Shown here: one piece after another, positions 52,766-60,614 of the stretch
Numbering within the stretch: the first letter of the stretch is position 1
Layout of the letters: each line of letters starts with the position of its first letter
Source: Trebonia sp963771985
Lineage (GTDB): Bacteria > Actinomycetota > Actinomycetes > Streptosporangiales > Streptosporangiaceae
Length of the DNA stretch: 64,000 bases
NCBI GenBank assembly: GCA_963771985.1
Contig: CAVYVO010000002.1
Location: forward strand, 62,001 to 126,000
Direction of reading: 5' to 3'
The notes under the pieces: model-generated
What the model saw: only the letters and a program-made list of their open reading frames with translations
Database searches by the model: none
Told to the model about the DNA's origin: nothing
Program-made: the position numbers and the translations under genes

Positions 52766-53248
52766 TCAATGTGACTCGGCGCATCGTCGGGCAGCTTTTC
52801 TCAGGAACCCGGACCGGTTCTGGCGCTGGCCGCCAGGCACCTGAGCGGGCGGGCAGAGCGCGCTGCCAGGTACGCGAACCGGGAAGGCGACGATAGTTCG
52901 CCATTGGCCCGGCGGGGTGCCCGGAGTGCCAGGATGGGGACCGGCCATCAGGATGACCTCCGCCGCGGTCGCCTCGATGGGGAGGCAAGGACCGACTGAC
53001 TCGGCGGCTGCGTGCAGGGCCTGCTGCCCGCCGATATGGCCGATGGTCAGGTGCGGGATCACCTCGGCGTGCTGTCCGCCATAGGGCGGGCAAGATGGAA
53101 ATGCGGTGAAGACCAGACTGGTCAGGGCGCTGAACGGTGCGGGGTCGCGCGGGCCGAGCCAGACGACGTTCTCGGCGAACCAGCCAACCCGGTCCAGCGT
53201 GAACTCAAACTCTGCGTCGGGGCCGGCATCCGGGATGAGGCCTGACAT
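52766..53248 (-). pseudogene. 2'-5' RNA ligase-like (2H phosphoesterase) gene, N-terminally truncated
   Basis: The residues FEFTLDRVGWFAENVVWLG, FPSCPPYGGQHAEVIPHLTI and the second HxT motif in PHLTIG match the C-terminal two thirds of 2H phosphoesterases. The first His-x-Thr motif, normally about 60 residues earlier, is missing, and the sequence before GPDAEFEF does not fit. The C-terminus also extends with Arg/Gln-rich sequence. Probably inactive. Confidence 0.6.
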
Positions 53249-53560
53249 GCGGGGGAGGCTATGCCGCCTGCCCGGTGGCCACAACAGTTTCTTACTGAGC
53301 GTGAGCAGCATGCCTTGCTGTTCATATCAAACAGCGCTCGTTCATACAGGTGTTCAGGTAGCCGGTCGATTGTTCAGTGTAGGGAACCGACATAGATGAG
53401 CAGCGCGAGCTGGGGCGTTGCATGTAGTTGAGCAGTGCTGGGGTGGTGGCCGGTTCGGGTAGTTGAGCATTGGGTCTTGCAGAGATGTTCACGGTGTGTG
53501 ACTGGCGTCTTTCTCGCGGGACTGCGCGAGTGTCTCGATGCGGCTTGTCATAATGCGTGT

Positions 53561-54688
53561 GTGCGCGACGAGCGGCTTTCGGTCCTGTGGTTGTGCGGCC
53601 CGCCGGGATCGGGGAAGTCGGCGGTCGGCTGGGAAGTGTACGACGGGCTCGCGCGGTCTGGCGCGCGGGCGGGCTTCGTCGACATCGACCAGCTGGGCAT
53701 GTGCCTCCCCGCGCCGCCGGACGACCCGGAGCGTTTCCGGCTCAAGGAGCGCAACGTGTCCGCAGTGGCAACGAATTTCCGCGCAGCCGGCTGTGACGCG
53801 CTCGTCGTGTCTGGGCACCTGGGGCTTTCTAGGGCCATTTCATCCGGAACGGTCCACGGTGCCTCCCTCGCCATCTGCCGTCTGCGGGCGTCCCCGGACG
53901 AACTGCGGCGGCGGCTGACGGCTCGCCGCGCACCGGATCTGGTGGCGGACTCCCTGCGGGAGGCCGAGGAGCTGGACAGGTTCTCGTTCGCGGACGCGTG
54001 CGTCGACACGGACGGCCTGACCGTTGCCGAGGTGGCCCGGCTGGTGCGGGAACGCTGCAGCGGATGGCCGCCCGAGCGTGTCGCCGCTGCCCGGGCGGAC
54101 GACGCCGCGCAGACGCCCTTGCCCGCGGCCGGGGTCGGCGGCGAGATCCTGCTCGTGTGCGGCGCCGCCGGCGTCGGCAAGTCGGCGGTGGGCTTCGAGG
54201 TCTTCCTCCGGCAGCTGCGAGCCGGAGTCGCGGCGGCTTACGCCGACCTCGACCAGATCGGCTTCATGAGCGCGGTGCCTGCGGGCGACCCGGGCGGTCA
54301 CCAGCTGAGGGCGCGCAACCTGGCGGACCTGTGGCGGGCGTACCACGAGGCGGGCGCGCAGCGCCTGGTCCTGAGCGGCTCGGTGCCGGACATCCGTGCC
54401 GCCGCGGTGTACGCCGGCGCGTTGCCTGCGGCGGACGTCACCGTATGCCGGCTGCGCGCGGGCCCCGCCGAGCTAGCGCGCCGTATCACGCGTCGCGGTC
54501 AGGGCCTCAGCTGGCCGCAGCCCGGCGACCCGCTGATCGGCCAGCCGGAGGCCCACCTGCGCCTGGCCGCGGAACGGGCTGCGGCGGACACGGAAGCCCT
54601 CGACCGCTCCGGCCTCGGCGATCTCCGCATCGACACCGACGGCTTGTCTGTCGGCGAGGCGGCGGACCTGGTCAGCCGTCACTGGTAA
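53561..54688 (+). CDS. Protein with two tandem P-loop kinase-like domains
   Basis: 375 residues in two homologous halves. Walker A GPPGSGKS at 13-20 is followed by GFVDIDQLGMCLPAP; Walker A GAAGVGKS at 201-208 is followed by AAYADLDQIGFMSAVPAG. Each half continues with LKERNVSAV or LRARNLADLW, CRLRA and a terminal IDTDGL element (CVDTDGLTVAEVARLV, RIDTDGLSVGEAADLV). The fold is that of small-molecule or nucleoside kinases and zeta-toxin-like enzymes. The GTG at 53561 follows CATAAT (53549-53554) by 6 bp, so it is probably leaderless. Substrate unknown. Confidence 0.8.
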   Translation: MRDERLSVLWLCGPPGSGKSAVGWEVYDGLARSGARAGFVDIDQLGMCLPAPPDDPERFRLKERNVSAVATNFRAAGCDALVVSGHLGLSRAISSGTVHGASLAICRLRASPDELRRRLTARRAPDLVADSLREAEELDRFSFADACVDTDGLTVAEVARLVRERCSGWPPERVAAARADDAAQTPLPAAGVGGEILLVCGAAGVGKSAVGFEVFLRQLRAGVAAAYADLDQIGFMSAVPAGDPGGHQLRARNLADLWRAYHEAGAQRLVLSGSVPDIRAAAVYAGALPAADVTVCRLRAGPAELARRITRRGQGLSWPQPGDPLIGQPEAHLRLAAERAAADTEALDRSGLGDLRIDTDGLSVGEAADLVSRHW

Positions 54689-54856
54689 ATGCCCCTGAGC
54701 GGCAGCAGAAGTCACAGCTCGCCCAGGCCGCCGACCAGGCAGGCAAGGCCCTCACCGCCGGGGGCCTGCCCGCCACCCTGGCCTGGGCTGGCAACCCGCC
54801 AGATACGGTTGGCGCCCGGTGGCCGCCATAATGCTGAGGAGTGCCGAGGAGGCCCG

Positions 54857-55438
54857 TTGAGCCTGGATCATGACGAGCGACCCCAGCGCGAGGCGCCGAC
54901 ACGCGAGGAACTGCTGCGCTTCGCCGAGGGGCTCCCGCCCGAGGAGGCCGCAGCCCTGCTGGCCAGGGCACACCCCGCGCCACGGGTGCCTGAACCCGAG
55001 GCCCCCGGGCCGGTCGCGGCACCGCCGGTCTACGTGTCGTGGGAGGACTTCCTGGACCGGATGACTGCCGCAAGCCGAATGGCATGGTGCCGGAAGAAAG
55101 CAGCGCGGGCCAACCGGCCGCGCCTAATGTCGGGGCCGCCCGACGTGAAGATCACTGGCGCGGACGTGTGGGCGGTGCTAGAGGCCGCCAGGGGCCGGTG
55201 CGAGCACTGCGGGTCCCTGGCGGTCGAGAACCGGCCATCCGCCCCGGACGGGAAGCCGTTGCCCTGGGCGCTTGTAGGGCGGCGGATCGGCTCGCTCGGC
55301 CACCGCGTCGCAAGGTTCAATGGCGGATCAAACGCCCCAGGCAACCTGGCGTGGGCATGCCTGTGGTGCAACACCTGGCCATCTGAACGACGGCCCGGCG
55401 CGACCGACCACGGCGGAATCCAGCCGATGCATAAGTAA
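54857..55438 (+). CDS. HNH-endonuclease-like zinc protein
   Basis: 193 residues. The N-terminal third is acidic and helical (LRFAEGLPPEEAAALLARAH). The C-terminal part has RCEHCGSLAVENRP, a His-x-x-Ala-Arg-Phe-Asn segment (GHRVARFNGGSNAPGNLAW) and CLWCNTWPSERR, that is two Cys pairs framing an HNH-type hairpin. The TTG at 54857 with GGAGG upstream is the best start. Homing or restriction-type HNH proteins often accompany mobile DNA; a tRNA-like segment lies 320 bp downstream. The nuclease role is inferred. Confidence 0.65.
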   Translation: MSLDHDERPQREAPTREELLRFAEGLPPEEAAALLARAHPAPRVPEPEAPGPVAAPPVYVSWEDFLDRMTAASRMAWCRKKAARANRPRLMSGPPDVKITGADVWAVLEAARGRCEHCGSLAVENRPSAPDGKPLPWALVGRRIGSLGHRVARFNGGSNAPGNLAWACLWCNTWPSERRPGATDHGGIQPMHK

Positions 55439-55642
55439 TCCGCAATGCCGGGACCTCGGCTGCAGCCGGGCGCGCTGTCCAGGGCAGGCAGATGCCGCCA
55501 GTCAGCGCACCACCGCTGCCCCGGCACCCGACGTCCAGCCCCGCTCCTGCGGCGAGGGAGACGGTGGCAGCGGGTAGGCACCCTGAAAGCAGCAGGTCAA
55601 AGGCCGGAAGAACCGGGCAGCGGCATTAAGGCGCAGTCGCCT

Positions 55643-55749
55643 GCGGACGCCGTCCGTGCCCGTCCGTGCGTCCCACTGCCCACGGCCCCGAGCGGACGGA
55701 CACATAGCGGACGGCGGAAGCCCGGAAACGAGCCTCGGACGGCGTCCGC
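55643..55749. repeat. 14-bp inverted repeat pair
   Basis: GCGGACGCCGTCCG (55643-55656) and its exact complement (55736-55749) are separated by 79 bp, with further GGACGG repeats between. The pair ends 7 bp before the tRNA-like segment. Such arms beside a tRNA could be recombinase or excisionase sites, or simply part of a large RNA hairpin. Confidence 0.55.
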
Positions 55750-55756
55750 GCTGGTC

Positions 55757-55837
55757 GGCGGCATTCGACTCGGCTAGGAGCGACGGGCTGTAAAACCGTC
55801 GGCTGAGCCGACGATGGTTCGAACCCATCACCTGCCA
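55757..55837 (+). tRNA. tRNA-Tyr(GTA)-like segment, 5' half degenerate
   Basis: The 3' half is clearly tRNA: anticodon loop CTGTAAA (anticodon GTA), a long variable arm (GTCGGCTGAGCCGAC) as in bacterial tRNA-Tyr, T arm GATGG-TTCGAAC-CCATC and acceptor strand ACCTGCC plus A. The 5' half fits poorly: the acceptor GGCGGCA mismatches at two positions, the D arm is short and base 31 mispairs. It may be a pseudo-tRNA or, more likely, the 3' end of a tRNA gene left as an attachment site by an integrative element. A terminator hairpin follows 10 bp later. Confidence 0.5.
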
Positions 55838-55846
55838 CATGCTGCG

Positions 55847-55891
55847 AAAACGCCCCGCTAGCTGCGAATTCTCGTGCTAGCGGGCCGTTTT
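55847..55891 (+). terminator. Intrinsic terminator after the tRNA-like segment
   Basis: Stem AAAACG + CCCGCTAGC pairing with GCTAGCGGG + CGTTTT (one mismatch between the blocks), with a 13-nt loop. The outer A-T pairs supply the T-run, and the structure would work in both directions. Confidence 0.75.
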
Positions 55892-56137
55892 GCGTTGTCC
55901 CGAGGTGTGTCACCTTGTCGCGCTGTAGGGCGCTGTGTTGCGGTGTCCACGGACGCATGGCGGACGGGGACGCGGGCCAGGGAGCGGTTTGGGTGGCCGC
56001 TTGACGGGTGCCCGTGCCCGGCCCGGGGCATGTCCGGGGCTTGACGTGCGCCGTTGAGTCGGGCGTGCATCGTCGTGTCCGCCCGGCGGCCCGCGTGATT
56101 TCCCGGGGCGGGGGCGGCCGGGAAGGCAGGTGCGCTG

Positions 56138-56341
56138 ATGGCTGGGCTGGCGGTCCGGGAGACCGTGACGCTTGCCGGACAGGCAGAGCGGGCGCGGGTG
56201 GCCCGCGCGTTCGTCACCGTCATCATCGAAGACACCTGCTACCGCATCCTGCACGGCGAAGAAGAACTCGCCGTCAAGCCCCGCAAAGACACCTCGCCAA
56301 TCACCCGGCTCTACGTCCGCGGCATGAAAACCCAGGCCTGA
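56138..56341 (+). pseudogene. Chimera of a HATPase N-terminus and an IS481-type transposase C-terminus
   Basis: The first 25 residues (VRETVTLAGQAERARVARAF) are the start of an anti-sigma-factor-type ATPase protein of actinobacteria. From about 56212 the frame switches to VIIEDTCYRILHGEEELAVK then PRKDTSPITRLYVRG, which has the look of the C-terminal beta-barrel of IS481-like transposases. An insertion-sequence end follows (56348-56386). A deletion or insertion has fused the two; neither part can be functional. Confidence 0.55.
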
Positions 56342-56347
56342 GACGTC

Positions 56348-56386
56348 AAGCATGTCCTGAGGACAATCGGTAAAGCATGTCCTGAG
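56348..56386 (+). repeat. Repeated end of an IS481-like element
   Basis: AAGCATGTCCTGAG occurs at 56348-56361 and again at 56373-56386, the second followed by ACCTCACA. Such CATGTCCTGAGAC repeats occur at the ends of IS481-type elements in actinobacteria. Only this side is present. Confidence 0.6.
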
Positions 56387-56464
56387 ACCTCACACCGACA
56401 CGCCTTTGGTCGATTCAGTGAAGCCCGAGTGATACGCGTGCGCTCCTGAGCTCGCGCGTTGGCG

Positions 56465-57628
56465 TCAGGAACGAAGGGTGCGCAGGCCGGTGCGGATTTC
56501 GCTGACCAGGATCTCGGGCTGTTCCAAGGCCGCGAAGTGCCCGCCCTTGTCGGCCTCGCCGTAGTGGATCAGATTGCTGTAGGTGTCTTCGATCCAGCTT
56601 CGTGGCAGGCGTGGGATGTCCCTCGGGAAGACGGTCACCGCGACCGGAAGCGTCAGCTTCGGGCCGGCGAAAGTGCCCGATTTGTTCTCCCAGTAGATGC
56701 GGCCGGACGACGCTGCGCTGTTGGTGAACCAGTAGAGGGATATCGCGTCGAGCATGTCGTCCATGCTGAGGGCGTCCTCGGCGAGCCCGTGGTTGTCGGT
56801 CTTGGACTGGAACTTGTCGTAGATCCAGGCTGCCTGACCAGCGGGAGAGTCCGCCAGGGCGAATCCGACAGTCTCCGGCTTCGTGCCCTGAAGGTGGTTC
56901 GACCCGCCGAGATCGCCGGTGTAGAGGGCGAGGGTCTCCACGGCGTAGCGCTGTTCGGGCGACAAGGTGTCGGGTATCTGTGCGGGAAAGGCGTACTGGG
57001 TGTTCAGATGAATTCCGAGAAGCCCCTCAGGTTGCATGGCCCCGAGGGCGGTGGTGACGACGGCACCCCAATCGCCGCCTTGCGCGGCCCATCTCGTGTA
57101 GCCGAGACGCTTCATCATCTCCACCCACGCGCTTGCGATGCGCGATACAGTCCACCCGGTCTCCGTGGGCTTCTGGGAGAACCCGAACCCGGGGAGCGAC
57201 GGGACAACGACGTCGAATGAATCGGCGGCGTCTCCTCCGAACGAAACCGGATCGGTCAGCGGGCCGATCAGCTTCAGGAACTCGACGATCGAGCCCGGCC
57301 ATCCGTGCGTGAGTATCAGCGGCATCGCGTTGGGATTCTTGGACCTGACGTGGATGAAGTGGATGTCCAGCCCATCAATCTCGGTCAGGAATTGGGGGAA
57401 GCGATTGAGCTCGGACTCGAAGCGCCGCCAGTCGTAGCCGCGCTCCCAGTAGTCGACCAGAGATCTGGCGTTCTCTACGCGAACCCCTTGCGACCAGTCG
57501 CCCACCGTTTCCGGATCCGGCCATCGAGTTCTGGCCAGTCGCTGCTTCACGTCGTCGATCTCCGAATCCGAGATCGAGACGGTGAACGGGCGGACGAGGG
57601 CCGGGGTCGGCGGCGTCGGTGCGGTCAT
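56465..57628 (-). CDS. Epoxide hydrolase
   Basis: 387 residues. The N-terminal EHN domain has RPFTVSISDSEIDDVKQRLA then RTRWPDPETVGDWSQGV. The alpha/beta-hydrolase core has HGWPGSIVEFLKLI (oxyanion HGWP), nucleophile Asp in AAQGGDWGAVVT, FPRDIPRLPRSW and catalytic His in GGHFAALEQPE. Tyr residues that hold the epoxide oxygen are in the cap. AGGAGAAGAAGG precedes the ATG at 57628. It hydrolyses an epoxide to a diol. It is divergent from a TetR gene with twin operators and therefore probably repressed by it. Confidence 0.92.
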   Translation of the reverse strand: MTAPTPPTPALVRPFTVSISDSEIDDVKQRLARTRWPDPETVGDWSQGVRVENARSLVDYWERGYDWRRFESELNRFPQFLTEIDGLDIHFIHVRSKNPNAMPLILTHGWPGSIVEFLKLIGPLTDPVSFGGDAADSFDVVVPSLPGFGFSQKPTETGWTVSRIASAWVEMMKRLGYTRWAAQGGDWGAVVTTALGAMQPEGLLGIHLNTQYAFPAQIPDTLSPEQRYAVETLALYTGDLGGSNHLQGTKPETVGFALADSPAGQAAWIYDKFQSKTDNHGLAEDALSMDDMLDAISLYWFTNSAASSGRIYWENKSGTFAGPKLTLPVAVTVFPRDIPRLPRSWIEDTYSNLIHYGEADKGGHFAALEQPEILVSEIRTGLRTLRS

Positions 57629-57671
57629 TGCCTTCTTCTCCTGAGCTTCGAAGCACAGCGCAACTCTCCGT

Positions 57672-57714
57672 TGCACACTGGTGTGCAGTCTACTTCATTG
57701 CACACTGGTGTGCA
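57672..57714. promoter_or_regulatory. Twin 16-bp operators between epoxide hydrolase and TetR genes
   Basis: TGCACACTGGTGTGCA occurs identically at 57672-57687 and 57699-57714, each with perfect 7-bp arms around TG, centres 27 bp apart. The second overlaps the likely -10 region of the TetR gene (AACAAT at 57714-57719). A TetR dimer on each site would shut off both divergent genes. Confidence 0.85.
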
Positions 57715-57725
57715 ACAATGGTGTC

Positions 57726-58325
57726 GTGCCCACCGAGTCCTCCCGTGTGCGCTCGATGAACGAGACACGCGATCGCATCCTCGACGTCGCCCTCGATGTG
57801 CTGGGAGAGAACCCCGACGCCGGAATGGGCGACATCGCCTCCGCTGCCGGCGTCGTCCGTCGCACGGTCTATGGCCATTTCCCCTCGCGCCTCGACCTGG
57901 TTCGGACACTCACGGAACGGGCCGTCACCGAGGTGACAGCCGTGCTCACCGAAGTCAACGCCTCCGACGCAGAAGCGGACGCGACGTGGGTCGAATTCAT
58001 CGCCCGCGTCTGGCCGGTGGCGCACCGGTACCGAGTGCTGTTGGCGCTGCGCCGTGGCGAGTACGGCGAGGCGATCCACGGCCTGCTCGGGCCAGTCGAT
58101 GAGCTCCTCGCCGACCTCGTGAAACGGGGCCAGGACAGCGACGTGTTCGCACAGCACCTGCCGGCGGGCATTCTGAGCCAGGTTGCCTACGGCGTCGTGT
58201 TCGCCATCGCGGACAGCGACCTGTCGAACGGGTCCCTCGGCGTCCGAGCAGCGACGATCACGAGCCTGCTGATGCTGGGAGTTCCCGAGACGCGCGCAAT
58301 CGCTCTCGTGGGCGACCAGCCCTGA
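57726..58325 (+). CDS. TetR-family transcriptional regulator
   Basis: 199 residues. Helix-turn-helix at about 14-60: RDRILDVALDVLGENPDAGM, then SAAGVVRRTVYGHFPSRLDL. A short helical effector domain follows. The GTG at 57726 follows AACAAT by 6 bp and is probably leaderless; a longer frame would read through the operators. It presumably represses itself and the epoxide hydrolase through the twin palindromes; the ligand may be the epoxide or a precursor. Confidence 0.9.
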   Translation: MPTESSRVRSMNETRDRILDVALDVLGENPDAGMGDIASAAGVVRRTVYGHFPSRLDLVRTLTERAVTEVTAVLTEVNASDAEADATWVEFIARVWPVAHRYRVLLALRRGEYGEAIHGLLGPVDELLADLVKRGQDSDVFAQHLPAGILSQVAYGVVFAIADSDLSNGSLGVRAATITSLLMLGVPETRAIALVGDQP

Positions 58326-58459
58326 CCCGCAGCACTCGAGCGGAGCCGCGGATCGTCCTGCTCCGGACACAACATCGTCACCGCACCCCGCCAAGAATCC
58401 GGTGAGAACAGTGTGATCGCGACGATGTCGACGGGTCTCTAGTCGAGGGTGTCTGCCGC

Positions 58460-58759
58460 TCAGCCCGGATCGCGCTCGCTGAGGTCAGAAAATCGCGCGG
58501 CCTTGCGCCGTTCGCGGTATGCGCGCAGGTTGAGCGCGTTGGCACAGGCGGCGGTGTCGAACCAGGTTCGGCTGTTGTTCTTGGACTGGTCGAAGAACAC
58601 TTCGTGGCACCGCGCGTTGTGACATACCTTGAGACGGCGCCAGGTTCCGGTGAGCTGCGCGTTGTACATCTCGATCAGCACGCGACCGCGGAGCAGATCA
58701 GACGCGCGGCCGCCGCTAGAGAGATGAACCACTCCATGCGCGTCGATCGCGGCCCTGCC
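58460..58759 (-). pseudogene. CGNR zinc-finger protein fragment
   Basis: The C-terminal CGNR region is visible: LTGTWRRLKVCHNARCHEVF then FDQSKNNSRTWFDTAACANA. In intact proteins the finger has two further Cys (W-C-S-x3-C-G-N-R); here the first is Phe and GNR is changed to ANA, so the zinc site is broken. The N-terminal domain is missing and replaced head-on by an integrase fragment on the opposite strand. Confidence 0.65.
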
Positions 58760-59363
58760 CAGGTCCGAGCTGAGCGGGCTCATCACCGAAGACAGCCGCT
58801 GGCAGCTGCTCAGCCGGTGCCTGCGCGACCCGGGCATCCCGCTCGACGTCCGGACCGCCGGAGCGCTCCTGCTGCTCTACGGCCAGTTCGTCTCACGCCT
58901 GACCCGGCTCACCGCCGCCGACATCGAGCAGCACGGCCCCGACACATGCCTGCGGCTCGATACCGTCCCGGTCCTCCTCCCGCCCCAGCTCGCCGCCCTC
59001 GTCCGCGCCCAGCTCGACGCCGCCCCCGGCAACCCGGACCCCCGTCCCCTCTTCCCCGGCCGCTCGCCCGCACGGCCCGTCGCACCCCAGACCCTGACCC
59101 GCAGACTCCGCCAGCACGGAATCGAGCCCCGCCAAGCCCGCAACACCGCTCTCGCCGCATGGGCATCCGACCTGCCCCCCGCGGTACTGGCCAGCCTGCT
59201 CGGCGTCCACATCCAGACCGCCGTCAACTGGGCCAGCCGCACCCGCCGCGACTGGACCACCTACCTCGCCGAACGGATAAGCACCCTCGGGGCGCCCGCC
59301 CGCCGCCCCGGAAGGTCAGCCTGTTCGGCTGGCGTGCAGGCGGCGGACTTCGGCGGCGACTGA
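58758..59363 (+). pseudogene. Tyrosine-recombinase-like integrase, C-terminal fragment
   Basis: An open frame of about 200 codons with no start codon encodes LITEDSRWQLLSRCLRDPGI, PLDVRTAGALLLLYGQFVSR, LTAADIEQHG, ALAAWASDLPPAVLASLLGV and HIQTAVNWASRTRRDWTTYL. This is the C-terminal arrangement of actinobacterial integrase-like proteins (Arg-containing helix, then a LLGVHIQTAxxWA turn). The catalytic Tyr is not at its usual place. 5' truncated, abutting the CGNR fragment, and its 3' end overlaps the kinase gene at 59316. Confidence 0.6.
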
Positions 59364-59846
59364 CGCGACGTCGACCGGCACGGTGGTGTCCACGGTGATC
59401 AGCGAGCCGATGCTGACCGGCCGGTCGTATTTGTCCATCGTGGCCAGCGTCGCTGTCGTCAGCCAGTGGACCTCGTGCCTTAGCCGGGAGTTGTAGCGGG
59501 CGACCGCGACCTCGGCAGGGCACGCGCAGTGCACCTCGACGACCCGGTCGCCGAGACCGCGCAGCTTGTCCAGCTCGTACTCGCTATGCGGGTGGAAGTT
59601 GGCCTCGATCACCATGTCGCCCGCGCGGGCCGCGAGCATCCACAGCAGCTCAAACGACGCAGCGCTAAGCCGCTGCGACCATGCCCGATCGATCTCGCCG
59701 TCGCCCGGCACGAACAGGGCGTCGTGCAGTGTCTCCTTGATCAGGTCCTTCGTCACCAGCGAATACCCGAGCTCCGCCGCCAGCGGCCCGGCAAGGCTGC
59801 TCTTCCCCGCCCCCAGCCTCCCCGAGACATAGACAATTCTGCTCAC
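59316..59846 (-). CDS. P-loop kinase (zeta-toxin/AAA kinase-like)
   Basis: 176 residues. Walker A SGRLGAGKSSLAGPLAAELG at residues 8-27, a substrate loop LVTKDLIKETLHDALF, VIEANFHPHSEYELDKL and the Arg-rich lid VARYNSRLRHEVHWL. GTG at 59846 is preferred because the long upstream frame has no coding quality. Resembles small kinases that phosphorylate nucleosides, antibiotics or UDP-sugars. Not near an antitoxin gene, so a toxin role is not supported. Confidence 0.75.
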   Translation of the reverse strand: MSRIVYVSGRLGAGKSSLAGPLAAELGYSLVTKDLIKETLHDALFVPGDGEIDRAWSQRLSAASFELLWMLAARAGDMVIEANFHPHSEYELDKLRGLGDRVVEVHCACPAEVAVARYNSRLRHEVHWLTTATLATMDKYDRPVSIGSLITVDTTVPVDVASVAAEVRRLHASRTG

Positions 59847-60053
59847 CCGACCCAGCCTGGCACAAGCGAGCGCCTGCTCACGCTGGATCGCGCCGGACGG
59901 TCCGCCCAGTGCCACGCCTAGGGAATACCGCACGACCCGAATAAGTGCTCTCCGCCAGTACTGCGGCACGGATGAACATCCACCGGCGATTGCCGCCGGG
60001 CTGCCCGGCTGGGCGGTAATGGCTGGCCTAGGCGGGCCGGTAGTGTCGCGTAC

Positions 60054-60614
60054 GTGACTGACCCGCACAAGTGGGTGATCCACGGCGAGCGGCTGGTGGA
60101 CGACACCCCTCATATCCGCGTGAGCCTGGCCGATGTCGAGCTTCCGAACCAGGTGCGGTTCACGCAGTATGTCTTCCGGATGCGGCGCTGCGCGATGACG
60201 GTGGTGCTGGACGACGCGGGCGAGCGGGTGCTGATGATGCGCAGGCACCGGTTCATCGTGGACTGCTGGGTGTGGGAGCTGCCGGGCGGCTACGTGGATG
60301 AGGGCGAGGACTCTGCCGCGGCGGCGGCGCGCGAGGTGGAGGAGGAGACGGGCTGGCGCCCGCGCGGTATTGAGTTCGTGATGTCTAGCCAGCCGATTAT
60401 CGGCAACGCTGACTACCCGCAGGACCTGTACCTGGCGCATGGGGCCGAGCTTGTCGGGGAGCCGGAGGTGGACGAGACGGCCGAGGTGCGGTGGGTGCCG
60501 GTTGGCGAGACGCCGGCGATGATCGCCCGGGGCGAGATCCTGGGCGCGATCACCATCATCGGGGTGCAGCATGCCCTGCTGCGGCGGGCAGCCGCTCGCG
60601 TACCTCCGCCGTGA
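60054..60614 (+). CDS. NUDIX hydrolase
   Basis: 186 residues. The Nudix box fits G-x5-E-x7-R-E-V-x-E-E-x-G at residues 79-101. Before it, MTVVLDDAGERVLMMRRHRF forms the usual first strands and VWELPGGYVDEG leads into the box. The overall layout resembles ADP-ribose pyrophosphatase-type enzymes. GTG at 60054 follows TAGTGT by about 7 bp and may be leaderless. Nudix proteins are also carried by actinomycete integrative elements (Pif of pSAM2). Its tail overlaps the convergent XRE gene by 59 bp. Confidence 0.85.
   Translation: MTDPHKWVIHGERLVDDTPHIRVSLADVELPNQVRFTQYVFRMRRCAMTVVLDDAGERVLMMRRHRFIVDCWVWELPGGYVDEGEDSAAAAAREVEEETGWRPRGIEFVMSSQPIIGNADYPQDLYLAHGAELVGEPEVDETAEVRWVPVGETPAMIARGEILGAITIIGVQHALLRRAAARVPPP

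Noticed and set aside
58604..59398. 264-codon plus-strand frame rich in Pro and Arg
   Set aside because: A shadow of the integrase fragment, which is in a different frame and has no start codon.
59316..59846. Zeta-toxin of a toxin-antitoxin pair
   Set aside because: The fold fits, but no antitoxin-like gene is adjacent and the neighbour upstream is a Nudix gene in divergent orientation.
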